A DNA stretch of 64,000 nt from Erwinia phyllosphaerae (lineage in GTDB: Bacteria; Pseudomonadota; Gammaproteobacteria; Enterobacterales; Enterobacteriaceae). The translations under genes were made by a program, and so were the position numbers. The notes under the pieces were generated by a model that was given only the letters and a program-made list of their open reading frames with translations, was not told the DNA's origin and searched no databases. Below, piece after piece: positions 26,592-35,887 of this stretch (position 1 is its first letter; every line of letters begins with the position of its first letter). The stretch is from NCBI RefSeq assembly GCF_019132875.1, contig NZ_JAHSPF010000001.1:186001-250000 (forward strand). Reading direction: 5' to 3'.

Positions 26592-28367
26592 ATGCAAATG
26601 AATTTTACCGGCGACGAAGATCGCCAGGCGCTGAAAGCGCTGCGCAGCCCCGATGAAAGCCGCGACGATGTGCTGCGCAGGTTTGTCCGTCTGGCCAGCC
26701 AGTCGCTGGGTATTCCGGGCAGCTTTATCTCCGTACTGGACGACGAGCACCAGCACGTGCAGGCGGCCCATAATTTTGCCCTCGCACAGTCCTCACGCGA
26801 AGATTCTTTGTGTCGGCATGCGGTGGATGGCGATACTGCGGTGATCGTACCTGATACCTGGCTGGACAACCGCTTTGCTACTCACCCGCTTATTACCGGC
26901 GCGCCCTATATTCGCTTTTATGCTGGCGTGCCGCTGAAATATCAGGGAGGCGTCGTGGTAGGGACGCTGTGTGTGACCGACACCGCCCCTCATCCATTTA
27001 ATGCCGAGCAGATGGTTACGCTGAAACTACTGGCCGCGCTGGTGACGTCGTTTCTGGAAGCCTGGCATGCGGCCAGCTTTACCGATCCGGTTACCGGCCT
27101 GCCTAACAGCCAGCGCCTGATCCGCGACCTGCAGTTTCTGGCAACATCCGAAGACCTTGCGCCACGCCGGCTGGTGCTGATTGACTGCATCGATATGCCG
27201 CGCGCTTATGAGCTGGCTCGCTCAATGGGCATGGGGCCAGTGGAAAGCCTGCTTAAGGATGTGGCCACGCTGCTTCCTCTGCGTCTGCGGCCCGCGTCCG
27301 GCGATATGCTGTACACCGTTGCCACCGGGCGCTTCGCGCTGCTGACGCGAGATAACAGTCACCTGACCGCAGATTGGGTGGCAAGTAAGCTGGCAGGTAT
27401 CAGCGCCGATCTCGGTGAAGGTATCGCCGTTGCCCTTGCAACGCATACCGGTGAAGTCACCTTTACGCCTGACGAAATTTCTGCCCAGGAGGCATTGCGC
27501 CGCGCGGTAAGTGCCCTACATGAAGCCATCGCACGCGGGGCTTCCTCGATGCGTTTCAACCAGTGTGCCGATACGCGCCATACCCGAGACTTTACCCTGA
27601 TCCACGAGCTGGCTTCCGCCCTGCGCGAAGATAATGGACTCTGGCTTGCCTGGCAGCCCAAAATTTGTCTGCACAGCGGTAAACCGGTGGGGCTGGAAGC
27701 GTTAATCCGCTGGCGGCACCCGCAGCGCGGCGAGCTTAGCCCGGCCCAGTTTTTGCCGCTGGCCGAACAAACCGAACTGCTCAGCGCGCTAACGGTTTGG
27801 GTCACGGACCGCGTAATCGAACGCCTTTCGCGCCTGCGGAACAGCGGCATTCAGCTTCCGGTCACTATTAATATCAGCAGCGACGACTTTTCCCGCCAGG
27901 ATTTTGCCGACGTGCTGGAAATGAAGATGATAAAAGCAAAATTGCCTACCTCGCTGCTGGGCATTGAGTGTCTGGAGACGGAGCGGATTATTGAAAGTCC
28001 CTCTGCCATCAAGGGACTGGAAATGCTTAAGCTGCGCGGCTTCGGCATATCGCTGGATGACTTTGGGACCGGCTACAGTAATATCAGCTACCTGCGACGT
28101 ATGCCGCTGGACATTATTAAGCTGGACAGGACGCTTATCAGCAAAATTTCATCCGATACGGCGTCGCGCATTATTGCCCGCAGCATTATTGGCATGCTCA
28201 AAGAGCTGGACTATACCGTGCTGGCCGAAGGCGTCGAAAACGCGGAGACCGTCACCGCGCTGGCGGAATACGGCTGCGACCAGGTACAGGGATTTTTCTA
28301 TTCCCGGCCGCTGCCTGAGGTGGAACTCGACAAATGGCTCTCCTGGAAGCTGCGCGACCAGTGCTGA
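26592..28367 (+). CDS. GAF-(degenerate GGDEF)-EAL protein, probable c-di-GMP phosphodiesterase
   Basis: A 591-residue cytosolic protein. The GAF domain (about 25-160) resembles that of the divergent neighbour (LCRHAVDGDTAVIVPDTWLDNRF). The GGDEF domain (about 165-325) is degenerate: the signature position reads ATGRFALLT, so no cyclase activity is expected. The EAL domain (about 335-585) keeps LEALIRWRHP, ECLETE, DDFGTGYSNISYL, IKLDR and LAEGVE, so it should hydrolyse c-di-GMP. ATG at 26592 with GGAGGA upstream. Confidence 0.88.
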   Translation: MQMNFTGDEDRQALKALRSPDESRDDVLRRFVRLASQSLGIPGSFISVLDDEHQHVQAAHNFALAQSSREDSLCRHAVDGDTAVIVPDTWLDNRFATHPLITGAPYIRFYAGVPLKYQGGVVVGTLCVTDTAPHPFNAEQMVTLKLLAALVTSFLEAWHAASFTDPVTGLPNSQRLIRDLQFLATSEDLAPRRLVLIDCIDMPRAYELARSMGMGPVESLLKDVATLLPLRLRPASGDMLYTVATGRFALLTRDNSHLTADWVASKLAGISADLGEGIAVALATHTGEVTFTPDEISAQEALRRAVSALHEAIARGASSMRFNQCADTRHTRDFTLIHELASALREDNGLWLAWQPKICLHSGKPVGLEALIRWRHPQRGELSPAQFLPLAEQTELLSALTVWVTDRVIERLSRLRNSGIQLPVTINISSDDFSRQDFADVLEMKMIKAKLPTSLLGIECLETERIIESPSAIKGLEMLKLRGFGISLDDFGTGYSNISYLRRMPLDIIKLDRTLISKISSDTASRIIARSIIGMLKELDYTVLAEGVENAETVTALAEYGCDQVQGFFYSRPLPEVELDKWLSWKLRDQC

Positions 28368-28522
28368 GTGGATTTTGAGGGCTTCCTGCTAATCTGGTAA
28401 TCAGGTTTGCATTTACTTTTTCATTTATTCTTACCGGGTGAATCTAACCAGGAAATGGTGGTTGGACTTTCTTCAGGAGCGGGTTCAGAGTTAAAAGGAA
28501 CGATAAAAGCACAGGAATCTTC

Positions 28523-29266
28523 ATGCCTTACACATCAGGAACACCGCGACTCTTTTACCGTACGCAAGGGAAAGGCCCTTTAATCATCATGCTGCACGGC
28601 CTTTTGATGAGTGGGCAATGTTGGGAGAATAATGGTTTAATCTCAGCATTTAGCCCGTATTTCCGCGTTATCTGTCCCGACATGGTGGGACATGGAGCAA
28701 GCGAAAAACCGGATAAGCAGGAATGGTATACGCGGCAGAGCCAGGCTTTAGCCATTGTGAGGCTGATGGATGAGCTGGGTTATGACAAAGCGCATTTAAT
28801 TGGCTATTCCGCCGGAGCCTGGCTGGCAATAGAGCTCATCCGTTGTTACCCGGACCGGCTACATTCTGTGATTCTGGGAGGCTGGGACTGTTTAAAAGGA
28901 CTTCCTGAAACGCCGGTGGGTAAACTCACTTTTGATATTTTTATGTCCTTTGCCCGGGAAGTAGCATCGGAACTCACCTCCCCCCTTTCCCCGGATGATG
29001 AACAAAGTGCAGCACGCTTTTTTAATGAATTAGGAAAGCCTGCGCAGGAGACGGAAAACTTATTTAACGTTAAAGTGCCGGTCTTATTTTGGGCAGGACG
29101 CGATGACCCGTATTACGCCGCTATGCATGAACTGGCAGAAAAACATGCGATACAGCTGATCTCAGGTAAAGGCGATCATCTGCGCGAGGTCAATCATCCG
29201 GATGATGCGACTATAAGTAAAATGCTCAAATTTGTCAGAGAACAAGAGCCTTCCTCTGTTCAGTAG
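28523..29266 (+). CDS. alpha/beta hydrolase
   Basis: A 247-residue alpha/beta-fold hydrolase. The oxyanion HGLLMSG lies near residue 25, the nucleophile elbow GYSAGAW near 94 (Ser), an acid in WAGRDDPYY and the final His in GKGDHLREV. There is no signal peptide, so it is cytosolic. The substrate cannot be told; such enzymes include esterases, lactonases and C-C hydrolases. It stands alone between the phosphodiesterase and the PRISE-like gene. Confidence 0.82.
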   Translation: MPYTSGTPRLFYRTQGKGPLIIMLHGLLMSGQCWENNGLISAFSPYFRVICPDMVGHGASEKPDKQEWYTRQSQALAIVRLMDELGYDKAHLIGYSAGAWLAIELIRCYPDRLHSVILGGWDCLKGLPETPVGKLTFDIFMSFAREVASELTSPLSPDDEQSAARFFNELGKPAQETENLFNVKVPVLFWAGRDDPYYAAMHELAEKHAIQLISGKGDHLREVNHPDDATISKMLKFVREQEPSSVQ

Positions 29267-29534
29267 CCTGGCCCTTATTAATTAAAGCCTGAATAATGCA
29301 GCTGAATAAATTTCTTTACGGTAATAGTTACGCTGCTGTAGTTGTTCTACAGAGCGATACACGCTTCAGGGTTGTAGAAGATAGCTAAAATCGCTTTTCT
29401 GCATTGAAGAAACCTGATATCCGCTTCGCTCGCTCATCTTTGTTTGACTCATTACGTCATATAGATCACTTTTTAATGACGGCGTTCGGCAACAGCTCTG
29501 TTTCCTGCCGACGTGAAACCAAGTGGAGAACTGT

Positions 29535-30578
29535 ATGAATAACAAGCACGTATTGCTGGTCGGTGCAAGCGGTGTAGTTGGCTTTGCCGCTCATGATTCC
29601 TTCCATAAAGCGGGCTGGCAAATCACTACTCTTGGGCGTTCCTCGCACAGTCCCCATCCTTCTCCTCATATCAGCGCCGATCTGACCTCTTCAGAGGATC
29701 TTCATCAGCACCGCGAAGCGTTTGAAACAGTGACCCATATCTTTTACGCGGCATTGCGTCAGGATCCCAATCCAGGCGTGGAGGCGGATGTTAATGCGCT
29801 AATGTTCGAGAACCTGATCGGTGCGGTGCGCTCGTCAGGCAATATGTTAAAGCACATTATATTTATTCAGGGCGGGAAGGTTTATGGCGCACATCTGGGT
29901 GTTTACCGTACCCCGGCACGGGAAGAGGACAGCCGTCATTTTCCGCCAAACCTCTATTTCCGTCATGAGGACTATGCAAAAAAGATTGGCGAGGAAGGCA
30001 TCGGCTGGACTGCGCTGCGTCCGGATATCGTCATCGGCCACTCGTTTGGATCGCCTATGAATCTGGGAAATTTGATTGGCGTATACGGTACGATTTGCCG
30101 CGAAACGGGAACCGATCTGCATTTCCCCGGCACGGATGAAGCTTATCGCAATACGCTGGTGAACATTACCGACAGCCGTATACTTGGTCAAAGCGCTATC
30201 TGGGCTGCCGAAAATGCCAGGTTTGGCGCGTTCAATATTACCAATGGTGACGTGTTTCGCTGGTGTCATGTCTGGCCGAAACTGGCTGAATGGTTCGGCG
30301 TAGCGGTTGGCGAGGCGCAGCCTGTCTCGCTTAGCGAACGTCTTGGCGGGCTCAAGCCTCTCTGGTCATCCATCGCCGACAAGGCGCAACTGAAAGAGAG
30401 GGATATCGATAAGCTGGCGCTGGGAGGATTTGGAGATTTCATCTTTCATGTTGAGAAAGATGCCATCTTTGACGTCACTAAAGCGCGCCAGGAAGGGTTT
30501 GACGCCATGACCAGGCGCTCCGATGATGTGTTGATCGAGCATCTGAAAGCCATGCGAAACAGTAAACTTATTCCCTGA
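29535..30578 (+). CDS. PRISE-like NAD(P)-dependent reductase (SDR superfamily)
   Basis: A 347-residue extended SDR. The cofactor motif LLVGASGVVG is at the N-terminus, IIFIQGGKVYG lies near residue 115, and the later segment NLYFRHEDYAKKIG precedes LRPDIVIGHSFGSPMNLGN. These match the plant progesterone 5-beta-reductase/iridoid synthase (PRISE) family, which reduces enones and has bacterial members of unknown role. ATG at 29535 is chosen because GGAG lies 7 bases before it; a GTG 12 bases upstream overlaps this site. It stands alone and is followed by a hairpin at 30587. Confidence 0.72.
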   Translation: MNNKHVLLVGASGVVGFAAHDSFHKAGWQITTLGRSSHSPHPSPHISADLTSSEDLHQHREAFETVTHIFYAALRQDPNPGVEADVNALMFENLIGAVRSSGNMLKHIIFIQGGKVYGAHLGVYRTPAREEDSRHFPPNLYFRHEDYAKKIGEEGIGWTALRPDIVIGHSFGSPMNLGNLIGVYGTICRETGTDLHFPGTDEAYRNTLVNITDSRILGQSAIWAAENARFGAFNITNGDVFRWCHVWPKLAEWFGVAVGEAQPVSLSERLGGLKPLWSSIADKAQLKERDIDKLALGGFGDFIFHVEKDAIFDVTKARQEGFDAMTRRSDDVLIEHLKAMRNSKLIP

Positions 30579-30586
30579 CAGCTCAG

Positions 30587-30610
30587 GTAGCCCGTCGTCT
30601 GGCGGGCTAC
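30587..30610 (+). terminator. hairpin after PRISE-like gene
   Basis: GTAGCCCG-tcgtctgg-CGGGCTAC nine bases after the stop. The stem is perfect but the U-run is poor, so termination is likely rather than certain. Confidence 0.55.
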
Positions 30611-30754
30611 TGACCTGTTCTTCATATCGGACGTTATCAGGTCCGCATAGTATTTATTACCGGAGAGCAGAACCTAAGGGCTTGCTGGAGAGTATAGTTT
30701 TTTAATATAGCTGTATTTTATGGTTACCTTTTAGGATGTTTGAGAGGCTGGCAG

Positions 30755-31309
30755 GTGAATATTTCTTTATCATTAGATGACCTCGGCTCACGCATTTGTA
30801 TCATGGGGCCATCAAATAGCGGCAAATCCACTTTGGCAAAAGCCATAGCTTCTAAAACAGCTTTACCTTTAATCCATCTTGATCAATTGCACCATCTGCC
30901 TGATACAAAATGGGTCCCTCGTGAACCAGAAGATTTTTATCGGTTGCATGCAAAGGCAGTTTGCGAAGAAAGATGGGTAATGGACGGTAATTACACAAAG
31001 TGCCTGTCTACGCGACTTGAACGTGCCACAGGACTGATCTTACTTGATGTGCCAGTGGTAATAGCGTTGCAGCGCTATATACGCCGATGTTATTCGTCAA
31101 ATCCCAGGATCGGTGGACTCAATACTGGAAGGGAGAATGTGACATGGGAAATGCTTAAATACATAGTGCATGTTGCGCCTGAAAATCACCTTCGGCACAG
31201 GAAGATTTTCGAGCGGGCAGCGATCCCCAAGCTGATGCTGACAGTACCCCGTGATATCAACGCCTGCTATCGAAACTGGGATCTAAACGGGGATTTCAAA
31301 AAAGGTTAA
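30755..31309 (+). CDS. P-loop kinase-like protein (topology modulation/FlaR-like)
   Basis: A 184-residue P-loop protein with Walker A IMGPSNSGKST near residue 16 and HLDQLHHLPDTKWVP following. This arrangement is typical of adenylate-kinase-like proteins annotated as DNA topology modulation (FlaR-like) proteins, whose real substrate is unknown. GTG at 30755 is preferred, with GAGAGG 7 bases upstream; a TTG 15 bases earlier lacks a ribosome site. The gene is more AT-rich than the backbone genes and stands alone, suggesting acquisition. Confidence 0.75.
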   Translation: MNISLSLDDLGSRICIMGPSNSGKSTLAKAIASKTALPLIHLDQLHHLPDTKWVPREPEDFYRLHAKAVCEERWVMDGNYTKCLSTRLERATGLILLDVPVVIALQRYIRRCYSSNPRIGGLNTGRENVTWEMLKYIVHVAPENHLRHRKIFERAAIPKLMLTVPRDINACYRNWDLNGDFKKG

Positions 31310-31473
31310 TACTCCTCTGAGAGGAGTCAATCAGTCATAACCATCTGTACCTGGCTCAATTAAATTGCTAACTCGCTCAATGCACGTGAAACGCCAGCCT
31401 GTCCGCTCATCGCTCAAAGTTGCCTGTTAAACCTTGCGTAGGGCAGCCCTGTGCCAGAAGCGAACATCGCTAA

Positions 31474-32670
31474 TCAATGGAGAGGGTCAGGAGTACGCTT
31501 AGCCAGCTTCTTTTGAAGTATTAAGACCATTACGGGAAATGCAGATGCGGCTAACGCACTGACAACCAACAGTCTGTTTAGATTTTGCGTTGTTATTCCC
31601 CGGTCAGGGAGTAATAAGGAAGACAGAAAGAATGCGAGAGTAGTTATCAGGTACATGATTGCTGTCTGTAGCGAAGAAAAACTGGCCCGTTGTTCGTTCT
31701 CAGGATAGTGGACAGCAACTGAAGAAGCGGAAACAAGTCGGCTATATGAGGCTGCAAGAAATAAAGTTATAAAAAGAAATGCACTATGATATCCCATCGC
31801 AGGAATTAGCAAACTTGCTATAAATAACAGGGTTGAAACTGTTGCCAACATCAGAGCAGATAAACGCGTCGTTAAAATACCTGTTATCCTTGTGGAGAAA
31901 TAGCCTGCAATGCCTCCGCTTAAAAACAATAAGGGTAACAGGTTTTGCTGTGCTCCCATATATTGCATCATTAATGGCGTTAAAACAGGAATAATCAGCA
32001 TTGGACTAAATTGTACCAGTGCAGTACAAGATGCGAAAAGTAAAGTTTGAGTATTAACAGACAGGTTAACCTTCACGCCTGGCGAGACTTTCTCCCCAGG
32101 AAGGATTAATACTATTAACGGTAAAGACAGTATGCAAAGTGAACTGATGGACCATAGCGCAGCAGGCCAACCGTAATGCGTGCACAAAAATAATACAGCA
32201 GGCATTCCGACGATACTTACCATCGAAAATGAGGCAATCACCGTTGCCAGTATTTTTCCACGTAGGTTTGCTGGGACATTATTTATCACAATACTCGTAC
32301 CCACCCCCATTGTCGTCCCACCAACCAATCCTGCGCAAAATCGGAGCACCAGAAGGACGCCAAAATGAGTAGTGAGTGTAGAAAAAAATGTTAGCGCTCC
32401 CAGCAGTACCATATTCCACAATAAAAATTGTTTTTTATTAAACCGGTCGATGCAATAAAAAGCGACAATTCCAGAAATGACGGCACCTGACGTGTACATA
32501 CCTGAGACATAGCCAGAAAACGCTACTGGCACTGAAAACCTCTCTGCCATAAAAGCAAAGACAGGCGTTAACGCCATGTACTCCAGCGCATTAGTGAACT
32601 GGACAAAAGCTATTACAATGGCCATCGGCATAAGGGATTTATGATTAAATGTTTGTGCGATCGGTGGCAT
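31474..32670 (-). CDS. MFS transporter (probable efflux)
   Basis: A 398-residue major facilitator with about 12 helices. The motif A region reads YCIDRFNKKQFLL between helices 2 and 3, and an antiporter-like GTTMGVGTSIVINN follows in helix 5. This resembles arabinose/drug efflux (AraJ/YdhP-like) carriers. The start ATG at 32670 gives MPPIAQTF; a TTG three codons upstream is possible. It is divergent from a LysR gene 103 bases away, the likely regulator. Both genes are visibly AT-richer than putA or ast. Confidence 0.82.
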   Translation of the reverse strand: MPPIAQTFNHKSLMPMAIVIAFVQFTNALEYMALTPVFAFMAERFSVPVAFSGYVSGMYTSGAVISGIVAFYCIDRFNKKQFLLWNMVLLGALTFFSTLTTHFGVLLVLRFCAGLVGGTTMGVGTSIVINNVPANLRGKILATVIASFSMVSIVGMPAVLFLCTHYGWPAALWSISSLCILSLPLIVLILPGEKVSPGVKVNLSVNTQTLLFASCTALVQFSPMLIIPVLTPLMMQYMGAQQNLLPLLFLSGGIAGYFSTRITGILTTRLSALMLATVSTLLFIASLLIPAMGYHSAFLFITLFLAASYSRLVSASSVAVHYPENEQRASFSSLQTAIMYLITTLAFFLSSLLLPDRGITTQNLNRLLVVSALAASAFPVMVLILQKKLAKRTPDPLH

Positions 32671-32773
32671 AGCAGGCAACCTGTTGATAAAAGATATCTG
32701 AGTTTAACTGCTATCACTGATGATTATTATATGGTAAAAATGGCACTCACTATTATCATATATGGGATAGTTG

Positions 32774-33691
32774 ATGCGTTCGGCTCTTGATTTTAATACT
32801 CTAAAAGTGTTCATTGCTGTGGTAGAAAAAGAGAGTTTTGTTGGGGCCTCTAAACTCCTTGAAATGCCGACATCAAACGTCAGTCGCTGTATTTCTCAGT
32901 TAGAAGAAAAACTAAATCTTCAGCTCATTGAGCGCAGCACCCGACATATGAAACTCACCCAGGCGGGGCACCTGCTCTATATCCGAGCAAAGCCATTACT
33001 GGAGGCGCTTGAGCAAACTGAAACAGAGTTAACATTGCGGCAAATGCAACTTAAGGGTCCATTGCGCATCTGTATCCCCAATGAATCAGGGCCTGCATTG
33101 CTGGGTTCTGTTATTGCCGATTTCGCCTGTCAGTACCCGGAACTGGAGATTAGCTGCGTCACAAATCTGTCAGGCTTTGAATCTTTGCGAGACGATCTGG
33201 ATTTAGCTGTCATTATTACCCGTGGTCAGATGGATGACAGTGACTATGTAGCCCGTCATCTGATGACTATCCCTTGCACCATTGTTGCAGCCCCTTCCGT
33301 CATTCAGCGGTATGGCACCCCTTCTCATATCCGGCAGTTTGAAGAATTACCCTGTATTACAACGGTAAATGCACTGAAAGGCGCTCCCTGGCAATTTACC
33401 AGTATGAAAGGAGGATTCGAGACGGTTAAGGTTAAAGGGCATTATCGGGTAAACAGCGGAGAGATGGCAGGACGAGCTGCACTGGCAGGTGTCGGGTTTG
33501 CGATTTTGTCGAAACAAGCCTGCCAACCCTACATTAACGATGGACGGTTAATAGAAATTGAGTTTCAACAATCCGCAGCCCCACTGCAATTATTCGCAAT
33601 TTATTCAGATCGGCGCTACTTGCCCGCTAAAACAAGAGCGCTCATAGATTTCATGCAGCAGGAATTAAGCAATCTGTCTCCGGCAACATAA
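32774..33691 (+). CDS. LysR-family regulator
   Basis: A 305-residue LysR protein. The N-terminal winged HTH is seen in LKVFIAVVEKESFVGASKLL and SNVSRCISQLEEKLNLQLIE, followed by the effector-binding domain from about residue 90. ATG at 32774 with GGGA upstream. It is divergent from the MFS efflux gene, the usual LysR arrangement, and probably activates it in response to an exported compound. Confidence 0.88.
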   Translation: MRSALDFNTLKVFIAVVEKESFVGASKLLEMPTSNVSRCISQLEEKLNLQLIERSTRHMKLTQAGHLLYIRAKPLLEALEQTETELTLRQMQLKGPLRICIPNESGPALLGSVIADFACQYPELEISCVTNLSGFESLRDDLDLAVIITRGQMDDSDYVARHLMTIPCTIVAAPSVIQRYGTPSHIRQFEELPCITTVNALKGAPWQFTSMKGGFETVKVKGHYRVNSGEMAGRAALAGVGFAILSKQACQPYINDGRLIEIEFQQSAAPLQLFAIYSDRRYLPAKTRALIDFMQQELSNLSPAT

Positions 33692-33972
33692 GGCGCTATT
33701 GCATCGCTACAGAAAGTCCAGTTGGCATAATAAATCTTTACTTAACACAGAACGTCCGCTTGTTGTTATAGCGGACCAGAAGCCAGGCCTGACTTTGCTG
33801 CTCACTACCTTGTTCAGAACGCTGAGTGAAGCATGGCAATCATGGCCTTAGCTCTCTCTTTATGATGGGTTGCTATTTATAATAAGCTACTTTGAAGCGC
33901 CTGATGTTATTGACCCGCTACCGAACCGAAATTAGAAGGAAACAGAGCGCCCTTGCCTTTTACCGGATCAGC

Positions 33973-34266
33973 CTACCTGCGTTTTACTTTTTTAACTGCC
34001 ATTTTTACCAGCCAATACATGGCCAGAGCGTAAAACGCGGTAACAGTCATCAGAGAAAAAAACGTCACCGGATCCGTACCTGCTTCATATACGTCATCCT
34101 GGTAACGGCTGAAAATTTGGTAAGAATGTTCAACGAGCCACGCTGTCAGCGGATAGAGCGGCATTCCGTAACGTGACGCCATAAAGGCCAAAATAAAGCA
34201 GACGAAAAATCCCGCTTTTTTTCTAACGAATTTTGCAGTTTGCAAAGTTACTTTCTCCCTGAACAT
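33973..34266 (-). CDS. small membrane protein, candidate Tldi1-type immunity protein
   Basis: A 97-residue protein with two hydrophobic helices, about 18-40 (AGFFVCFILAFMASRYG) and 68-90 (FFSLMTVTAFYALAMYWLV), and a basic C-terminus KKVKRR. It overlaps the 3' end of the Tlde1-like gene by 44 bases in another frame, so the two are translationally linked. Immunity proteins to Tlde1 are small inner-membrane proteins facing the periplasm, which fits. The exact start is uncertain: ATG 34266, or an internal TTG giving MQTAKFV. No sequence family is recognised; the call rests on context. Confidence 0.6.
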   Translation of the reverse strand: MFREKVTLQTAKFVRKKAGFFVCFILAFMASRYGMPLYPLTAWLVEHSYQIFSRYQDDVYEAGTDPVTFFSLMTVTAFYALAMYWLVKMAVKKVKRR

Positions 34267-34753
34267 CAACGTAGCCGTATGCCATCAAGCCGTTTCGCGA
34301 ACCCGGCACGCGAACTTTTTTTCTCCGGAGCAGCGCCTGCCTTACCATGTAGAAATCAGCACGCCGCACGAAGGTGATACACCCTTCACTTTCTCCGAAC
34401 CCGTCTGGCCGAAGCGGATGCAGGCGAAAACCGCCGCGTGCAACGCCGTTGATCAAGATGGAATCATTCATCGTTTCCGAATTAAAGAGCGCAAACCACT
34501 CTGAATGATTTGAGCTGTTCCAAATGTCGACGGCCCATCCTCTGATCCGATTTGCGATACTGCCTTCCGGGCGCGGAACAATCCAGTAGCGCCCGATCGG
34601 AATGGCACTGTTAGGCCTGTAGGTACAGTCTGGATCGTTGGTATAAGGCTTCTGGCCGGAAAAGACCGGAAAGGTCCCCACGCCGTAAACGTGCAGCTTT
34701 GCCTCGCCACCGCCTTTTGTCAGATCGTCATAGGTCATTCTCATCAATTGCAT
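34223..34753 (-). CDS. Tlde1-like (DUF2778) L,D-transpeptidase-fold effector
   Basis: A 176-residue protein of the DUF2778 family, which includes Tlde1, a type VI effector that cleaves and alters tetrapeptide stems of peptidoglycan in the target periplasm. The active-site block is present: FRLHPLRPDGFGESEGCITF, with His112 and Cys125. The fold-typical IPIGRYWIVPRPEGS and EWFALF also occur. There is no signal peptide. ATG at 34753 with AGGGA 7 bases before it. An overlapping small membrane gene is the immunity candidate. No VgrG, Hcp or other type VI gene is in the window, so delivery is open. Confidence 0.8.
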   Translation of the reverse strand: MQLMRMTYDDLTKGGGEAKLHVYGVGTFPVFSGQKPYTNDPDCTYRPNSAIPIGRYWIVPRPEGSIANRIRGWAVDIWNSSNHSEWFALFNSETMNDSILINGVARGGFRLHPLRPDGFGESEGCITFVRRADFYMVRQALLRRKKVRVPGSRNGLMAYGYVDVQGESNFANCKIR

Positions 34754-34993
34754 TACACGTTCCCTGTAATTGCATTAAACGCTCCCTGTAAGCTATCAGG
34801 CATGCCAGTAAATCGGGCGATGCTATCACACCTGCAGAGTGAAATTAACGGGCAGGCTGACGCCCACGGCCAAAACTCTTCCATATCTGCCCTTCACTCA
34901 TATTTACCATAACATCTGCAGTAAGAACTGATTTTGGTTGATTTTTTATACAAAAATGCAATCTTCTTAGGATCATTCCCAGGAGATCGTTAA

Positions 34994-35296
34994 ATGCTTA
35001 AGACCATACGTTTGTGTCTGTTATCGGCTTTACTGGTACCTTTTCTTTTCAACACTATTGCCACAGCAAAAGGAACTGTGTCAGACGCACAGGTAAAACA
35101 GGCCATTATTGATGAATCAATAGCAGCCTATCCTGGAACATGCGCGTGCCCCTTTAATAGTGCAAGAAATGGCAGTTCCTGTGGTGGCCGCAGCGCGTGG
35201 AGTAAGGCTGGTGGTTATTCACCGATCTGCTACAAAAAAGAAGTAACTAAGGATATGGTTAAACAGTGGAGGGAGTCCCATTCAACGAGTAATTGA
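34994..35296 (+). CDS. small secreted four-cysteine protein
   Basis: A 100-residue protein with a clear Sec signal (residues 1-25, MLKTIRLCLLSALLVPFLF, cut near ATAKG). The mature part has four cysteines in the pattern GTCACPFNSARNGSSCGGRSAW...PICY (C50, C52, C63, C79), enough for two disulfides. I have seen this pattern in uncharacterised secreted proteins but know no function. AGGAG lies 7 bases before the ATG. It sits between two Tlde1-type genes and is AT-rich, so it looks like part of an acquired cassette. Confidence 0.75.
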   Translation: MLKTIRLCLLSALLVPFLFNTIATAKGTVSDAQVKQAIIDESIAAYPGTCACPFNSARNGSSCGGRSAWSKAGGYSPICYKKEVTKDMVKQWRESHSTSN

Positions 35297-35580
35297 TGGT
35301 CCCTCCCTCATTTCCATGCCGCTCATCCGGCGGCACACTCTAATGCTCAGAGTCCTCGCTTTTAACATAACCTCAGTTGCCCTCACCGCAGAAACGCCCT
35401 CAGCGCATTTCTGCAGCGTTCGGTCGAAAAGCACACTTTTTCCCTGCCAAAAATTCCGAAAACGCATTCTGATAAGTTTTATACAAGTGCACGGGCATGT
35501 ATAAAAGTGAGTGGCGGTGGATTTCGCGTGGATATTGATAAGCAAAACGGTTTTTTTAAGATTCTTCAGCCTGCGATGGT

Positions 35581-35847
35581 ATGAAGATCTTTATTAAAGG
35601 CGAATGGTTTGCCCTTTACAGGCAGGATGGAAAAATTGATGGCTTTACCTGGATAAACGGCGTGAAACACGGAAATTTTCGACTTCACTTTCCTGGGCCG
35701 CCAGGCATTTCTGAAGGCTGTATAGCCCCAAAAAACCGCAGTGATTTTCTGAGTATTCGCCAGTACTTGCTTAGCACTCAAACCCGAAAACTGCCTGACG
35801 AGTTGGTAACCTACGACGAGATTGAGGTGGTTACCAATGGAAATTAA
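35581..35847 (+). pseudogene. N-terminally truncated Tlde1-like (DUF2778) fragment
   Basis: An 88-residue frame matching only the C-terminal half of the DUF2778 family: EWFALYRQDGKIDGFTWING aligns with the middle of Tlde1, and GNFRLHFPGPPGISEGCIAP holds His36 and Cys47 of the catalytic block. About 85 residues of the normal N-terminus are missing, and an in-frame TAA lies 24 bases before the ATG. It is a relic or a minimal orphan copy, diverged from the intact gene at 34223-34753 and in the opposite orientation. No immunity gene adjoins it. Confidence 0.7.
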
Positions 35848-35887
35848 ACGCCTGCCTCTGGGAAGCTGCCGCCACCCTGGTAAAAAA

